Part shown: positions 38,373-50,650 of the stretch, piece after piece
Numbering within the stretch: position 1 is the first letter of the stretch
Layout: every line of letters begins with the position of its first letter
Position numbers and translations under genes: made by a program
NCBI RefSeq assembly: GCF_964355755.1
Contig: NC_092678.1
Span: 6,546,922 to 6,610,921 of the forward strand
From: Antedon mediterranea
Lineage: Eukaryota; Echinodermata; Crinoidea; Comatulida; Antedonidae
Direction of reading: 5' to 3'
Length of the DNA: 64,000 nucleotides
Notes under the pieces: generated by a model
What the model was told of the DNA's origin: nothing
The model's database searches: none
Seen by the model: only the letters and a program-made list of their open reading frames with translations

Positions 38373-39160
38373 TTTAGATAGTACTGGCTGATGTCTGGTG
38401 TCTTTGATTGAAATTGTTAGCAACTTGGAACTACTGGCACCAGAGAACTGAATTATCATTGCACGTAACCGATACCCATTTCACATTAATATTAAACTCT
38501 GGAGTACATGTATCTTGACGTACCATTGACATTGACTAAGAAATATGATCAAGAGGTCCTAATCACATCAATGCTACAGTACTGGAGCACAGTAAAAATC
38601 AAATGTTTATAGTATTTTAAATGCAATTAAATAATATATGTTCAGCTAAAAGTGACCTTTTAACTCTAAAAGACGGTTCACATACTACAGTATAGGTGAT
38701 GTGAAAGGGGTATTAATTATTATACTGGCAGCACATGTATGTTTCACATACTCTAGACATATACTGCACATACATATAAATGAAAACAAGCTCTTGCACA
38801 TAACTTTACAGACAAGTTTAACGAATTGTAACTAATTAATCAACTGTGCTATTTTGCATAAATCCATTTTCGATTCTGTTTTGAAATCATCAGTGGTTTC
38901 ACGCAGTCAATTCTTCCTGCGATAACTCATTAGACAGGTAAATCAGTTTGACATATAAAGCTGCACATGCAAGTGTCACATATGATGGATAGCTTTCTAT
39001 ACTCAATATATATACTGGTTGTACACAGTTACTTCATGTGAATACGTAACACATACAATACACTATAGTGATGCTTTCTAACAAATATAAAATTGGTGTT
39101 TGTCTTAAAATGTGTTATTTTTGCTGCCAACATTTAAAAAGTATATCTACCCTATGTAAC
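38373..39160. other. Non-coding stretch
   Basis: No gene was recognised. Several ACATATAxTG / CACATACT phrases recur loosely between 38690 and 39070, without clear periodicity. Confidence 0.45.
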
Positions 39161-39333
39161 ACAGTTGAACCCCTATTAAGGGGACACCTTCAGGACCTAA
39201 CAAAGTGTCCTCTTAATTGAGGTGTCCCTTGAAAAGGGGTCACCTTTTATAGCATTAAAGAGTACTGTCTGTATATTTCCTGTTGTTCATTCATTTCCTG
39301 TGTCTCCTTAATAGAGCACAGGGGTTCTGCTGT
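39161..39333. mobile_element. GAACCCYTATTAAGG-family MITE, copy 3 (best preserved)
   Basis: The left end ACAGTTGAACCCCTATTAAG and the right-end complement ACAGCAGAACCCCTGTGC are inverted over 173 bp. It contains GGGGACACCTTCAGGACC, AACAAAGTGTCC, and CTTAATTGAGGTGTCCC. It is the most complete of five copies and useful as a family reference. Confidence 0.7.
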
Positions 39334-40150
39334 AACAACAATGGAATAGATTATATATTTCAAGAAATAATACATAATTGAATACATGACATGCAAATCG
39401 ATATCAAATTTTATCTTGTGAAAACACAACTAACATTGTCATTTTCACAGATTACCATTTTGTATTGATATTTAAATAGGTTATATATTGTATCTATATC
39501 TGTTGATCATGTGACTTCACAGTTTTGACATTTAATCTTGTCTATTTTTTGTTCACATTTGGAATAATAGTTTGACATTTTAAAGTCGATAGCATAAATT
39601 ACATCAGATGTAAAAAATGGACATGAGAATAAACATGTGTTTCATGCTTTAGTTTAGTTTATAACTACGTTAGTTTGTTATTACTTTAAGTAGAAACGAA
39701 GAGCAACCTATTTCATGTTCACCTTTCTACCCATCATTAGAGATGGAGTTTATAACAAGTAGAGTAGATCTAATGGAGTTACTGTTTTTAGACAAATCAA
39801 AGTCGATATCAACTCTGCAATAGCAATATAATGTTTGTAATGTGTTTGTAGAAATATGGCCTGGTTTTGCTATTCTAGGGTACATAGTTTGATTAGTTTT
39901 TTGTCCTCAAAGCCTGCTATGTATGTAAGTTAGCTATAAATGTCATTTACCTATGACTTGTTTCTAGCCCGAATGAATAATTAAAACTACATGCTTGGAA
40001 ACTGAGCCGTGTGTAAATGGCATAAGGTTTTCATTAAGGAATGCCAAGACAGATTGGTTTATAACCAACATTTCTAAGAATAAAATGTTTCTTTCATCTC
40101 ATCCATCTATTTGAACCTCTTCAAACAGAACTAGAGAGTTGTTGTTTTTC
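39334..40150. other. Non-coding stretch
   Basis: AT-rich. No gene, RNA or repeat was recognised. Confidence 0.45.
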
Positions 40151-40520
40151 GTGTTTACTTGACATTCCATAACTGGAGAGTTTCTTCTTTATTGTTTCCA
40201 TTAGTAATTCTCATCCCATTTGATTTTATCTTATCATTTTATCAGAATTGGAGATTTGCTTCTACTTTGTTTCCAGTTGGTAATTCACATCACATTCCAT
40301 TTATCTTCTTCAGCATAACTGAAGAGTTTCTTCTTTTTTGATTCCATTGGTAATTCTTTTGTTTTCATTGGTAATTCAATCTTTTTCAACAGAACTGGAA
40401 AATCGCACCTTTCTTCATCCATTGTTAATTCGCATCCTTTTCCATTTTATCTTCTTTCACTTTTTGCCATTTGGTAATGTGCATCATTCAATTCTTCTTC
40501 TGCTTCTACTTTGATCAGAT
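40151..40520. repeat. Degenerate ~85-bp tandem repeat
   Basis: Diverged units share AACTGGAGAGTTTCTTCTTT (or variants), CCATTGGTAATTC, and TCCATTT-ATCTTCTT. Starts can be seen near 40170, 40245, 40315 and 40388, with a poor final unit. Pyrimidine-rich. The 60-codon open frame through it is not a gene. Confidence 0.6.
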
Positions 40521-43500
40521 TTAGCAGAACTACAGTACACAATCTCAGCAAACAAACCAACCAGCTTCAAGAGTATTGCCTTACAGATTGTGATAAACAG
40601 ATGGGCTTCTGGAAATTAAATGGCAAATTCATTTGGATGCTGCCACTAATCCAAGGCTGTACTTTACGTAAACCCCTTGTTTTCACAGTCTACCTTATCA
40701 GCTCTGTTGACCCAAACACACCAAGAGATTAATTGACACCCATCTATTTAACTATGTACAAAAATGTGCGTTTGGTTCCCAACAAAATATGATACTTCCT
40801 ACTAAATCTAAAATTGAGATAAAAATTAGTTTTTGTAAGATTTGGTCTTGGAGGTTGTTTGAGTGCTTAATGTGCCAAACTTCCTTTCCAAGAAGTGGTT
40901 CAATTTATACCAACTGTTCTATTTGTGAAAAAAGATAATGTAAAAGAAATATCTAATATTTAAAGAAGGTTAAGGATGCTTATGATATCAATATAATAAA
41001 TGTAAAACATTAATTTTTGTATTTAAATTTCAAATTTTACTAAGAACATACAAAATTTAACCTTAAGATGATACAGTATATGATATACTGTAAGATCATT
41101 TAATTTATTCGTCTGAGGCTCAGGAGACTTTGCCATTTAGAATTTTAATAACTAGGTAAATTAACCTATTTCATATTTGATCTCCAATTTTTTTTAATTT
41201 AAATGAAATTTAACTAATGTTATTAACATCATGGTTCAAAAACCTTAGCTCAAAGTTAACTAATTAATTTGCAGAAAGGGTTATAGAGTGCAAAATCCTA
41301 TGACTGCTTGCTGAGAAATACATAGTACCGCTCTCAGTGGAATTGCCCATGTCACCTGTTCAAGACATAGTTGAGTTCATCTGTTTATTTCTAAGTTGAG
41401 TACTCTTGCATATCGACGAACCCACTTTGACACTTTGTACGCACCTGGGAGAGAACCATGTGCTCGTTTAAAGCGAATGACGTGAGCGGGTAAACAGGAT
41501 ACGACTGTTGGTAATTTGTAAATGTTACTACGATTAATAACAATATCAGTTAATGGATGCAGGAATTTGGAAATTGAATAGTATGTTTGTCATCAGTAAG
41601 TCGCCAATTACGCCAATAAGCCTTCAATTCCAATTCATTGGTGTGCGATATTTATACAATCCACTGACTATATCACCTGGAAAAGTGACATCGTTCGTTT
41701 GTTAAGCTCATCTTACTATCTCTAGTTTGGTAGATAATTGAAGAAAAATGCATTTACACTTCTTTCTTTTTGTGCTTCCATTTACTTATTAACTAAAATC
41801 AGTTATTTTCTCATATACAGTAAGTGTAGTAAAAACCTTGTTTATATACAACTTATTATTTTAATCAAAATGATATTAACATTATTCAGAATGCAAATTA
41901 CTGGAAAATGACTATGGTTGGATCTCAATTGAAACATGAAATTCAAAGGCTAAGAAAGCTAAATCAAAACAATAAAGTAAAACAGTCAAAAAGCTCTATT
42001 CTTTTGTCGTATTATTTTTAATTTATAAATTACATTTAAATGAACAATATAAATATATATAAATTCCATATTGTATACAATACTGTTGACATTTTAAATG
42101 CATCTATAAAATGTCTGTTGGTACAGTCTTACCTATATTTAGTGAGTAGGTTTTTTATATAGAAATCTGAAATCCGATATCCAAAGATCACAATCTCATT
42201 AACTGATTGCATTTAGGCAATCATTGGTAATCTTAACGACTTAAACTAGTGTCCATAGTGACCACACACATTGATCAACAGTTTTTAAGAAATTGTTTTC
42301 TTCATATATTTATATACACTATATAATTTATATATAACTTACTGTTTTATTGACTAAAAATAATATTTTATTCAATATTAATTTCAACAATAACAATAGG
42401 TTTAACCTAATATTATTTTTTTTCGATGTCACCGCTGCATAAAAATATATTAAATACAAAAAGGGAGGCGAAAAGGAAGGGAGGAATAGGTTACCTATAC
42501 ATGTACCTCTAATTACTATATCTATTATATTTTAATATAATAATTTAAGAACATAGTTGTCAAAATCATATTTAAAGAATTAATTAATCTATTTCATTTT
42601 TTGTAACCTGTAAGATTTTAATAATAAGATGAAGAAAGAAAATATTGAATTGCAAAATTAGAAAGCAATTTGAAAGGATTATAAGTTCAGAAGATAATTC
42701 TTTACATTTGAAATATTAGACAAGAAGGACTGATAATTTACAATTATTCACTGGAAAGCAACCATGATAAATCGTTAACACTAAAGCTATATTGTATCCG
42801 ATACTCCATAAATTATAAGACACAAAATACATCATTACCAAAGGCCACATTTAAGGGTTTCCATAAAAAAGGTGATGAAAATTGCTTGATTAGAACCATT
42901 TTTGTATCAGACGAGTTTATTGGAACCTTGGCGAAGATAAATTTATTATTGCCTCATACCTGTTTCACTTGGTTGCCGATATTTAACCTGATGAAGTAAT
43001 ATTCATCCAGGTGATTCATGGTGTAATTTTGCTCACATCTTCTCAATCAAAGATGTTACCTACAAATTGATTTTCGGGCTGGGGAATTAAGCGGAGGAAA
43101 TAGAATTCTAATATCTAGCTATTTGGAAATTAAAACTGTCTGCTGACGTAATTAAACAAGATCAAAATAATGTATAATAAAATTTTACACAATTATTAAT
43201 ATAAATAATAGATTTTTGTTTCATTTTATGAATAATTTGGTATATTAAATTGATACATATTTTTAGAAAAATCAATCAAATTTTCATTACTTTGAGTTAG
43301 GAAAACACATTTTATTTCATTAACTGTTCGGTTTTTCTCAATTTAATTTCTGAGTCTCGTATGATTGTTGACTAGGTTTTAGAACTCATTACACGAGTAC
43401 AATCTTGACGTTTGTTCAGAGCAGGATGACAAGAATGCCAATAACGCGTGCTATAGCATTCTACCGTCTTCATTATAGAATGTCAGTGTTTATAAACATC

Positions 43501-43813
43501 TTCATTAAATCTTGAAATTGATGTGGGAATTATTTGTGCATCGAATTACATACATCATTAGTTGCTACTACCGTAAGTCAAGTCATGAGAGGTCCATGTC
43601 CCTTGCAAAAGGTAGCGAATAATATAGCATAGGTTAAAGTACAGGTAATGAAATGCAGAGATCATCTTAAAACATGCCATTTGCGAGCCTTTAAAATGAC
43701 CAGTTTTTTTATTAGAAGTTAGACATTGATGGAAAAAACTAAGGTTCAAAGGTCATTTGAAAAGCAGTATCAATACCATACTGTAGTATTTTGTATGAAG
43801 TTAGAACGTAAAT
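40521..43813. other. Non-coding AT-rich stretch
   Basis: No gene recognised. The 73-codon frame starting 40511 has mixed composition but no domain signature and no in-frame splice context matching the gene. The remainder is long A/T runs. Confidence 0.45.
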
Positions 43814-44015
43814 AGGTCATAGGGACCATGCAGTTACTGCAGTAATTACATTTTTGCTCCTAAACCATTATGCAATTAATAGCAAGCTTTATTTTTGGGA
43901 TAGCCATACACACTGTTTATTGCCAAAGACTGCCTCATAATTTAACCTCTACACTGAAACAAACTAAAATCATACATTTACTGCAGTAACTGCAGTAGAA
44001 TGGTCCCTATGACCT
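43814..44015. mobile_element. Palindromic MITE with AGGTCATAGGGACCAT ends
   Basis: AGGTCATAGGGACCAT (43814-43829) and its exact complement (44000-44015) are inverted. Next to both lie CTGCAGTAA repeats (CAGTTACTGCAGTAATTAC at left, TTACTGCAGTAACTGCAG at right). The length is 202 bp, with no coding capacity. No clear target duplication was seen. Confidence 0.8.
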
Positions 44016-45964
44016 CTCTAATACATTGCTTTATTATTACTGTTATTTTAGAATATTTTAAATGAAACTACAATTCTTGCTAAAATAATTTTATAACTCC
44101 AGAGTCAAGATTGATGTAACTCAAGGAAGAGCCTATATTGCATAATTAATAAATTGTTGAGTTCACTACAGTATCTTTGAGGTTTTTATTTTTGATAATA
44201 TAATGTTGTATCCTTATTCCTTTAGTAAAGCAAACTTAGCAAGTTCAATTTCTGAAATAAGATTATTATCACCTGCTCTTAAATTCATTACAGCTATTTA
44301 AATGTGACTAAACAGTTTAAAAGATTATCAAGCAATTTAATGCTTTTATATTCTATTGTTGATTCAACCTCCCTGCAACAAAGTACCCTTTAGGTGACGG
44401 AACTATGATAAAACTTGAGAAAAATCACAAAAGAGTTTCCTTGGTTCTCAAATAAATACCGAAAAGCTTTAGCGCAAACACAAGTGACTGGATGTATATT
44501 TGGTGTTTATATTAATTTTGTAACAGTAGATAAAACAAATATCGAAAGTTGGTTCTTCTTACTTTAGTAAAGATGATACAATGCATTGATTATTTAGTAA
44601 GGTACATAATATCAAGGTTACCGGCTTTTAATTTACAATATTTATTCACAAAGTGAATGCACTGCTTGTCCACTGAACCCAAATCAGTTAATATTTTCCC
44701 GTTTACCTAACAATATCACAAATAGTGCCGCAGTTTGTTTATGCCGCTTCTGTCATGAAATATGATAGGCTTGCGGCTGTCGTTGTCATTGGGTAAAGAC
44801 TTGATAGGCTTTTAACCCAAGCCTATTGTCATTCCTAAACCTAGGCCCTGAAAAGGTGATAATGACCTAGAGAAATATTCCTTTAGGCTCTTAATGGGCG
44901 ACACATAATAAAGTGTTATTCTCTTTTCAAGCTTGAGTACTTCTGCTGTATATACCAGAGTAATGGTGGTGAACTTGTGTTGGCTAGGCCCTTTGTTTTC
45001 TAGGTGGCATGTAAGGGCCACCAACCTAAATACATCTGTGGGTTTAAGTTGCTTATTCTACCTACAGGCTGACTCACTACTTAGGAATTGCCAGTTGAAT
45101 GTAATATTGTCTCTGGTTTTTATCGGTTTCTCTGATGTTTTGGATTTGGGATATTTTTAGTTTTGTGATGTCGCTGTCTAGTCTTTGTGTTGTGTCCTTC
45201 GGTTCACCTTTAGTAAACAAATTTTCGACTCTTTCAATACCGAGCCAAGCAGATTAAAATGAATGAAATTTTAAATAACAAAAATAAATTCACTGACAGA
45301 TTGTACAATAATATCACTAGAGTTCCATGATTTTAATGATATTCAATCTTATGTATTATATTGACATTTGTATTCAAATTTTCAGATTATATATGGTACA
45401 AACATATGCGTTATTAAAAATTGTTTAATGATTGTATTATATGGAATTTAAGTATGTTTTTTTTGACAATTCTGCTGTCTACATATAATCAATATTATTT
45501 TCCATTTTCTAATAATAACAATTTGAAAATATACTTTCATACAATATTTTTATGATGGTATATGTTGTTGACTTTTGATTTGTATTGATGCTTATTAATT
45601 AGATAACCCTAGCAACAGATTGTGATTATGTCAAGTGAATCGATGGGTAGATGTGTATCAATATATAATTGTATAGTAGATGGGTGTAGCTAGAAAAGTC
45701 TGTTTGGTCATGTGGGTGTCAAATTTAAAACCGAGTATTTTATATGCAGGTGCTGTGTTGAAATTAGGCTTGGAATAAGCTTCAGGATGGGTGGAAGATG
45801 CCTATCTCTGCCCAGCAGAGTAACATTCTGATAGTCCTAGGCATCTTGGTTCCAAAAGATGTAGAGTAATGTCAAAGATTACCATTCGTACATGCTTATA
45901 AACCATTAATCGTTGTAGTAGCTGTCATCACCAAAAACTAAATATTTATCTGTTGTTATTTCAG
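44016..45964. other. Non-coding stretch upstream of the first recognised exon
   Basis: Probably intron, because the exon at 45965 begins in the middle of PDZ1. Overlapping frames on both strands at 44812-45160 have no signature. The last 20 bases before 45965 form a usable polypyrimidine-type acceptor. Confidence 0.5.
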
Positions 45965-46209
45965 GTCAATGGGCAAGATTTAACTAAATCATCTCACGAG
46001 GAAGCAGTAGAAGCTTTTAAAAATGCATCAGAACCTATCGTCGTGCAAGTTCTTCGCCGTACATCAAGAACGAAGGGAAAGGATGATAAGGAACCTTTAC
46101 ATTGCAACGCGGGCACACAGACAGACTTACAGAGTGAGGATTTACTGTGGAGGGTGCTTCAGCGATGTCCTACCCCACCCCCAGCCCCATCAGACGTATC
46201 ATTAGAAGG
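45965..46209 (+). CDS. PDZRN3: PDZRN3/4-like E3 ligase, exon: C-terminal half of PDZ1 plus linker
   Basis: The exon is read in frame from the first base after a clear acceptor (ttatttcag) and gives 81 codons plus 2 nt before the donor GTAAGT at 46210. The peptide begins VNGQDLTKSSHEEAVEAFKN, the second half of a PDZ domain: the strand after the classic conserved intron, then helix B (HEEAVEAFK), then the last strand PIVVQVLRR. It continues into a linker with NAGTQTD and a proline run. Human PDZRN3 and PDZRN4 have the same order after their first PDZ domain, including a GTQTD motif. Family members are RING-type E3 ubiquitin ligases acting near the plasma membrane (PDZRN3 on MuSK and Dishevelled-linked signalling). 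The RING, the zinc finger and the GLGF half of PDZ1 are not in this exon and were not found upstream. PDZRN3 and PDZRN4 cannot be separated here. An invertebrate would usually have one gene. Confidence 0.92.
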
Positions 46210-46691
46210 GTAAGTTATTAACCTTTTTTTTGTATATTGTAGATATTTACCTATCTTTTCACATAAAGATGGTTGAACAGAACCCAAAAGTTTAACTTTA
46301 AGGTAATACTTACCATATACGACCATGATAAGTTTAGGTCATAAAAAATTAAAATTCATATGTTACTGTCTTCTGTTATATTACAACGTGACCAGGTCAA
46401 AGTTGACAACAAAACACTGAAAGTAAAGTAATATTTATATTAAAATAGTCTGTAGAAAATTGGAAATTATTGTAAAATATTTTTTATAAAATCTAGTCTG
46501 TTCAGTTATGCTGCATTATATATTTAGATTTATTTATTAAATATGATTATTTTTTATATGATTATTCTGTATGTAATTCCTTCCTTAGGCATTCATGTTT
46601 CTAGATTTAGAGGTAGAAAATAGATCACCCATCTCGTACAAATTAATTATTGATGGCTAGCAATCTGGATATTATTTTTTTTCTCACCCAG
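46210..46691 (+). other. PDZRN intron, 482 bp, phase 2
   Basis: Starts GTAAGT and ends CACCCAG. It is AT-rich with no element recognised. Confidence 0.85.
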
Positions 46692-46827
46692 ATTATGTGA
46701 CCTCCCCTCTCCTGAACCTTTGACCTCTTTCGATGGTGATTTGATGAATGATCTGTATGCAATGGACAACCTTGATATGCCTATTATTGATGATAGTATG
46801 GAAAAGACATTTGAGATGGAATATGAG
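46692..46827 (+). CDS. PDZRN3: PDZRN3/4-like E3 ligase, exon: acidic inter-PDZ linker
   Basis: The acceptor is ttctcacccag and the donor is GAG|GTATTA. The previous exon ends with two bases of a codon (GG) and this exon's first base A completes Gly. It then reads 45 codons ending EKTFEMEYE. The peptide is rich in Asp, Glu and Met (DLMNDLYAMDNLDMPIIDDS) with no recognisable fold. The vertebrate family has an acidic, Met- and Tyr-containing linker at the same place between PDZ1 and PDZ2. The exon is too short and divergent to identify alone. The support is reading-frame continuity, both splice sites, and its place between two recognised exons. The 482-bp intron before it is the shortest seen in the gene. 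Confidence 0.85.
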
Positions 46828-46904
46828 GTATTATTTTTTAATTTGTCAAAAAAACTTTACTTTAACATAAGATAAACCTCAGCCCCTTTTTGAGTCTGGC
46901 TTTT

Positions 46905-47380
46905 GTATATTGAATAAAATCTACTATATTCTAATGGGAATTAATAATATAAGTGATAGCGTGAAATTGTTTAATATTTTCACGTTATTGTGGACTTTGT
47001 CAGTGATGTTGACTTAAGTATTGAAGATATTTACTGTAACCCCAGCCTCCGGATGTATCTGGTTTTGATGCATTGAAAAAGAATAGTAAAAGCCAATGTA
47101 TTGTAAGAATGGTATTTAATAATATAATTAATAGTGTGAAGTTGTTTAATATACAGTATGTACGTTTTTGTTGACTTTGTCAGTGATGTTGACTTCAGTA
47201 TTAAAGATATTACTGGAACCCCAGCCCCCGCATGCATCTGGTTTTGATATATTGAATAAGAATAATAAAAGCCAATGTATTGTAATGGTATTTAATAATA
47301 TAATTGATAGTGTGAAGTCGTTTAATATATGCATGTTTTTTGTTGACTGTATCAATGATGTTGACTTACGTATTGAATTA
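46905..47380. repeat. ~180-bp tandem repeat, about 2.7 copies
   Basis: GACT(T/G)T(G/A)TCA(G/A)TGATGTTGACTT recurs at 46992, 47173 and about 47344. Between these are CCCCAGCC(T/C)CCG, GTATCTGGTTTTGAT or CATCTGGTTTTGAT, AAAAGCCAATGTATTGTAA, and GTATTTAATAATATAATT in the same order. Spacings are about 181 and 171 bp. Confidence 0.85.
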
Positions 47381-48419
47381 AGTTTAATCCTCATCTGCAC
47401 ATCTTGTAATACAGTTTGTCATTGAAGACTGAGATATTGATTGTAATAGCACACTGGATATGTCGTTGCTGCTGTATAGAACATCAAGGGTAGTTTTAAC
47501 TACACGAGTCGATGTTGTTTTTAGGCCGTTACTATGTTAGCCAGCAGATTCTTGTTGTTCTAAGCCAGGCCAGTGTAATATATATATAGGTGTATGTTTT
47601 TATAAGCTGTCTTAAGACTAGCAATTGTTTCATTAAAATGTGGCTAATTGATGCTTTTCAGACTTAATTCTTTAACGAAACATTTACATAGCACAGATGG
47701 TAATGAGATTTTGTGTAATTTGACAACGCTTGTTTGTTTTTACAAACAATAATGAATTAATAAAAGATACTTTAGTTTTGAAATTGCGTCCAATATTATT
47801 AGAGTTGTACTCAATCACGGAACACCTTAATAATACTCGTATTTCAACGTTAAATTGGTTGTGATTCGCTCGACAGAATCAATTCTCGGAGCTGAAAGCC
47901 TATGTTGAAAATCTTGTAATCTAATTTTGTGAAATTTGTCGATTTGTTCGTACAAACGGTAACCGAATACACAGAAACCTTAAAATTAGAAGCTTCTACG
48001 TTGAAGTGGTGATACTTCGGATTTATATTAAATTTCAAATTATTTTCGTTCGAACATAAAATATTTAGGAGTGGCATTGAATAATGTTAAGCATGATGAT
48101 TTATATTAACTTAAGGATAAAGATGATTTATTATGACATATATGTTCCAACATAATGGACTCCATGATTGCGTTGTCCTACATACCGTGCAGGAGTATTC
48201 CATTTATTGGACTTCCGACTGTGGGAAGACATCCATGATGAAGTGAAAGATTCCCTGCTATTGGATTATTTCCCTACATTCCTTGCTAAACTTAAAATAA
48301 ATTTGTTCTCCGATAATAATTAGGCTTATGTATATAATTTAAAATACTTTTTATATATATTTTTTATATTATGATTTAAACTTGGCTTTGGAATTTTGAT
48401 ATATTATATTTTAAGATGG

Positions 48420-48595
48420 TATAATCATTGCTTGTGAAACTGGGTGAGTGGGGAACACAGGCTTTAAGTCATAGTGATTAGGTTCGCTTTTGTGTCCCAT
48501 GCCAGCTCACTCAGTTGGTTCTATTGTTTTTTTTATTGTATGTTGTGTTTTTCATGTATTTTATATTTGGTAATAAAGGAATAAGAATAAGAAAC
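48420..48595 (+). mobile_element. Possible non-LTR retroelement 3' end
   Basis: GTGAGTGGGGAACACAGGC, then GTTCGCTTTTGTGTCCCATG, a T-rich stretch, and a tail GGTAATAAAGGAATAAG-AATAAG. The short AATAAG tail and hairpin-capable GTGAG/CTCAC segments are typical of 5'-truncated LINE or SINE tails. There is no coding part and no target duplication was identified. Confidence 0.35.
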
Positions 48596-48740
48596 GATTA
48601 AAACTAACGATATATAAAGAATTATATAAAAGTCTTCAAATAAAAACATATATATTTTAGTAGTCAGCTGTTTTTTAGGCATTCTTTAATCAGATACATG
48701 TATATTTTGAAACTAAAATGATTATATTTTTGTTTTTAAG

Positions 48741-48833
48741 GATGTTGTCCTAAAGAGAAGTAATACCACAGAGAAGCTTGGGTTAACATTGTGCTATGGT
48801 GAAGAAGACGATACTGGTATATTTATTAATGAG
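48741..48833 (+). CDS. PDZRN3: PDZRN3/4-like E3 ligase, exon: start of PDZ2 (GLGF-type loop)
   Basis: The exon has 31 codons and phase 0 at both ends, with acceptor tgtttttaag and donor GAG|GTAAAT. It encodes the first strands of the second PDZ domain. KLGLTLCYG is the carboxylate-binding loop region, where PDZ domains have a GLGF-type motif, here LGLT. It is followed by EEDDTGIFINE, matching the family pattern of a DDE-rich stretch before the glycine and beta strand. In human PDZRN3 the equivalent segment is also a KLGLT loop followed by a DDED stretch. PDZ2 would bind a C-terminal peptide of a partner. The ligand class cannot be read from this exon. The next exon starts with the expected V-D-x-N-G turn, so the splice junction is convincing. 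Confidence 0.92.
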
Positions 48834-49837
48834 GTAAATAAAACTGTTTAATCTTGCATAGCGTTAGATTTAGTAAAAGTCAGTAAAACCAATCACTGAC
48901 TAGTAACACCTACATAGGCCAGTAATACTGTGATAAATTAGCCAACTAAATCATTTTGTAATTTGGGGTAGTTGCAGAAGCTTTCACAATTTTGTGTCGA
49001 ATATGAGAAAATGTTTGTAACATTTCATTGATTTTAAAACGTAGTTGCTTATCGAAAATAAATAAATCCTAAATTCTCATAAAATAGCAATTATTCAAGT
49101 CCTTTTAAGTAGATTTTAATTGAAAGTGTTTAAAAATAAGGTGGAAAATACCACATAAGTATCAATTGAAATTTTAAAAAAAGTGTTAGTGGATAGGTAT
49201 TACAGTAATAACATTTTATTTTACGCGCCACAGTTGTTTTTAGCTTATTTCACTTGCTACAGTAGAAGTGTTTTCTTGGAAAGTGCACATGAACTTCCGT
49301 TTAAATACAAGTGGGGGATTTGATAATTTCCAATCTGCTTGTCGTATTCAGGAGGGGATGGCAATAGATCATGCTGACAACAAGCCAGTTTTTTTTTTAC
49401 TAATCTTAAACCAATTTAACAGATGTTTTGGAAAGTGTGTTGAATTTTAAGGCCATGTGTACTTTGTGTGTTTTGTATGGTAAAGTTCATGTATGGAGAC
49501 ATTTTGGTTTGCCCTTAAGAGGTGCCATATGCGTTGTAGAACCTCTGCCTGACAGACTGGTGTAGCAGCTTTTTATGTAAGGCTATTGGCCAGTTCACAG
49601 CATGTGACCACGTGGGAATAGAATAGAATTGTTTTACAATTGTTAATGTCAAAACACGTTGTTTGTGTGTGAACTTTGAAAAGTAAATTTATTATCTCAT
49701 GTAAGGAAATGGTTAATATTTGTAAAATGTACTCACAAAATAGGGTCAATACATTAAAATGTATAAATAAAAATGACAAATTGTGTACATAAATGTAATA
49801 AGATATTATATATTTACAATATATTTACTAGGAAAGA

Positions 49838-49953
49838 TACCTGCCCCAGGTACCTGCCCCAGGTACCTGCCCCAGGTACCTGCCCCAGGTACCTGCCCCA
49901 GGTACCTGCCCCAGGTACCTGCCCCAGGTACCTGCCTCAGGTACCTGCTCCAG
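49838..49953. repeat. 13-bp minisatellite, about 9 copies
   Basis: The unit is TACCTGCCCCAGG. GGTACC recurs every 13 bp from 49849. The array is nearly perfect, with two single-base variants near its end. Each junction makes the palindrome CAGGTACCTG. Because 13 is not divisible by 3, every frame cycles through the same 13-residue Pro/Gly-rich pattern without stops, so open frames on both strands here are artefacts. It ends 5 bp before the TAA that flanks the next element. Confidence 0.95.
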
Positions 49954-49961
49954 TAGAGTAA

Positions 49962-50650
49962 GGGCGCGTTTATACAACACGCTATTACACGCATATTCTA
50001 CACGCCTACGAGAAGTGTGTTGTATAACAACAAAGAGATTCCGTGTAATGAGATTTTAATTGCAAAAAAGGCTACTTGGCTGAATCCTAAAATTTGGTGG
50101 ATTCCCGGTCGCCGTTACTGTGTTGGAAGTGTCCTCAGGGTATATTTTGACCTCTCGTTAAAACAGGTCGTAATATCAATCATGTCATGCGACGTCTAAC
50201 AAGATTGGGCCCATTTATTGCTGTTTCGCTGCCAGCAATCATCTTCCTACCACGTCTTACGCCTAGCCTGGTAGGGCCAACTCGTAGTGGTAGTAGGCCT
50301 CTATAGACTATCGTTTCCCACTCCAAACAGAATAAAAAATAACATCGCAAAAATGGCATCTTCTTCCATAGTTGAAACAATGAAACCCTTAAAATAACTT
50401 TTATTAATTTAAATGAACCGAGAACAAAATAAACAACAATGCTGCAAACGTGAACGAATACAATAATGAGAATGGTAAAAACCGCGCGAATACATCGGAC
50501 AGCGAGGAGGCGACGATGATTTGTTGACAACAACCCAGTCAACAATTCAATTCAAGCGATCAACGATTTGACCGTTTATCCTAGCATGCACTGCGTGTTG
50601 ATGAAACTTCCGGTACGTGTTCAAATTTAGGGTGTTGTATAAACACGACC
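49962..50650. mobile_element. PIF/Harbinger-type MITE, 689 bp
   Basis: The ends GGGCGCGTTTATACAACACG (49962) and, on the other strand, GGTCGTGTTTATACAACACC (ending 50650) are inverted with three mismatches. TAA flanks both (49959-49961 and 50651-50653), the TWA target duplication of PIF/Harbinger. The interior holds CCTAGCATGCACTG (50580-50593) and AACTTCCGGTA (50605-50615). A 121-codon minus-strand frame (50180-50545) contains no recognised transposase or Myb-like motif and is probably chance or decayed. Confidence 0.82.

Larger units (their letters stand above)
46828..48740 (+). other. PDZRN intron, 1913 bp, phase 0
   Basis: Starts GTATTA and ends TTTTTAAG. It holds the ~180-bp tandem repeat (46905-47380) and a possible retroelement tail (48420-48595). 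Confidence 0.85.

Noticed and set aside
38039-38381. Opposing 104- and 107-codon frames
   Set aside because: They are antiparallel over the same bases in a GC-skewed transposon interior, with no recognisable protein.
46023-46205. 60-codon frame in a second frame at the first PDZRN exon
   Set aside because: It is a shadow of the true reading frame, which has the PDZ and TQTD signatures.
49773-49994. Pro/Gly-rich open frames on both strands
   Set aside because: They are produced by the 13-bp GC-rich minisatellite, which stays open in all frames and on both strands.
50180-50545. 121-codon minus-strand frame as a Harbinger protein
   Set aside because: It lies inside a MITE, has hydrophobic low-information sequence and shows no nuclease or Myb-like motif.
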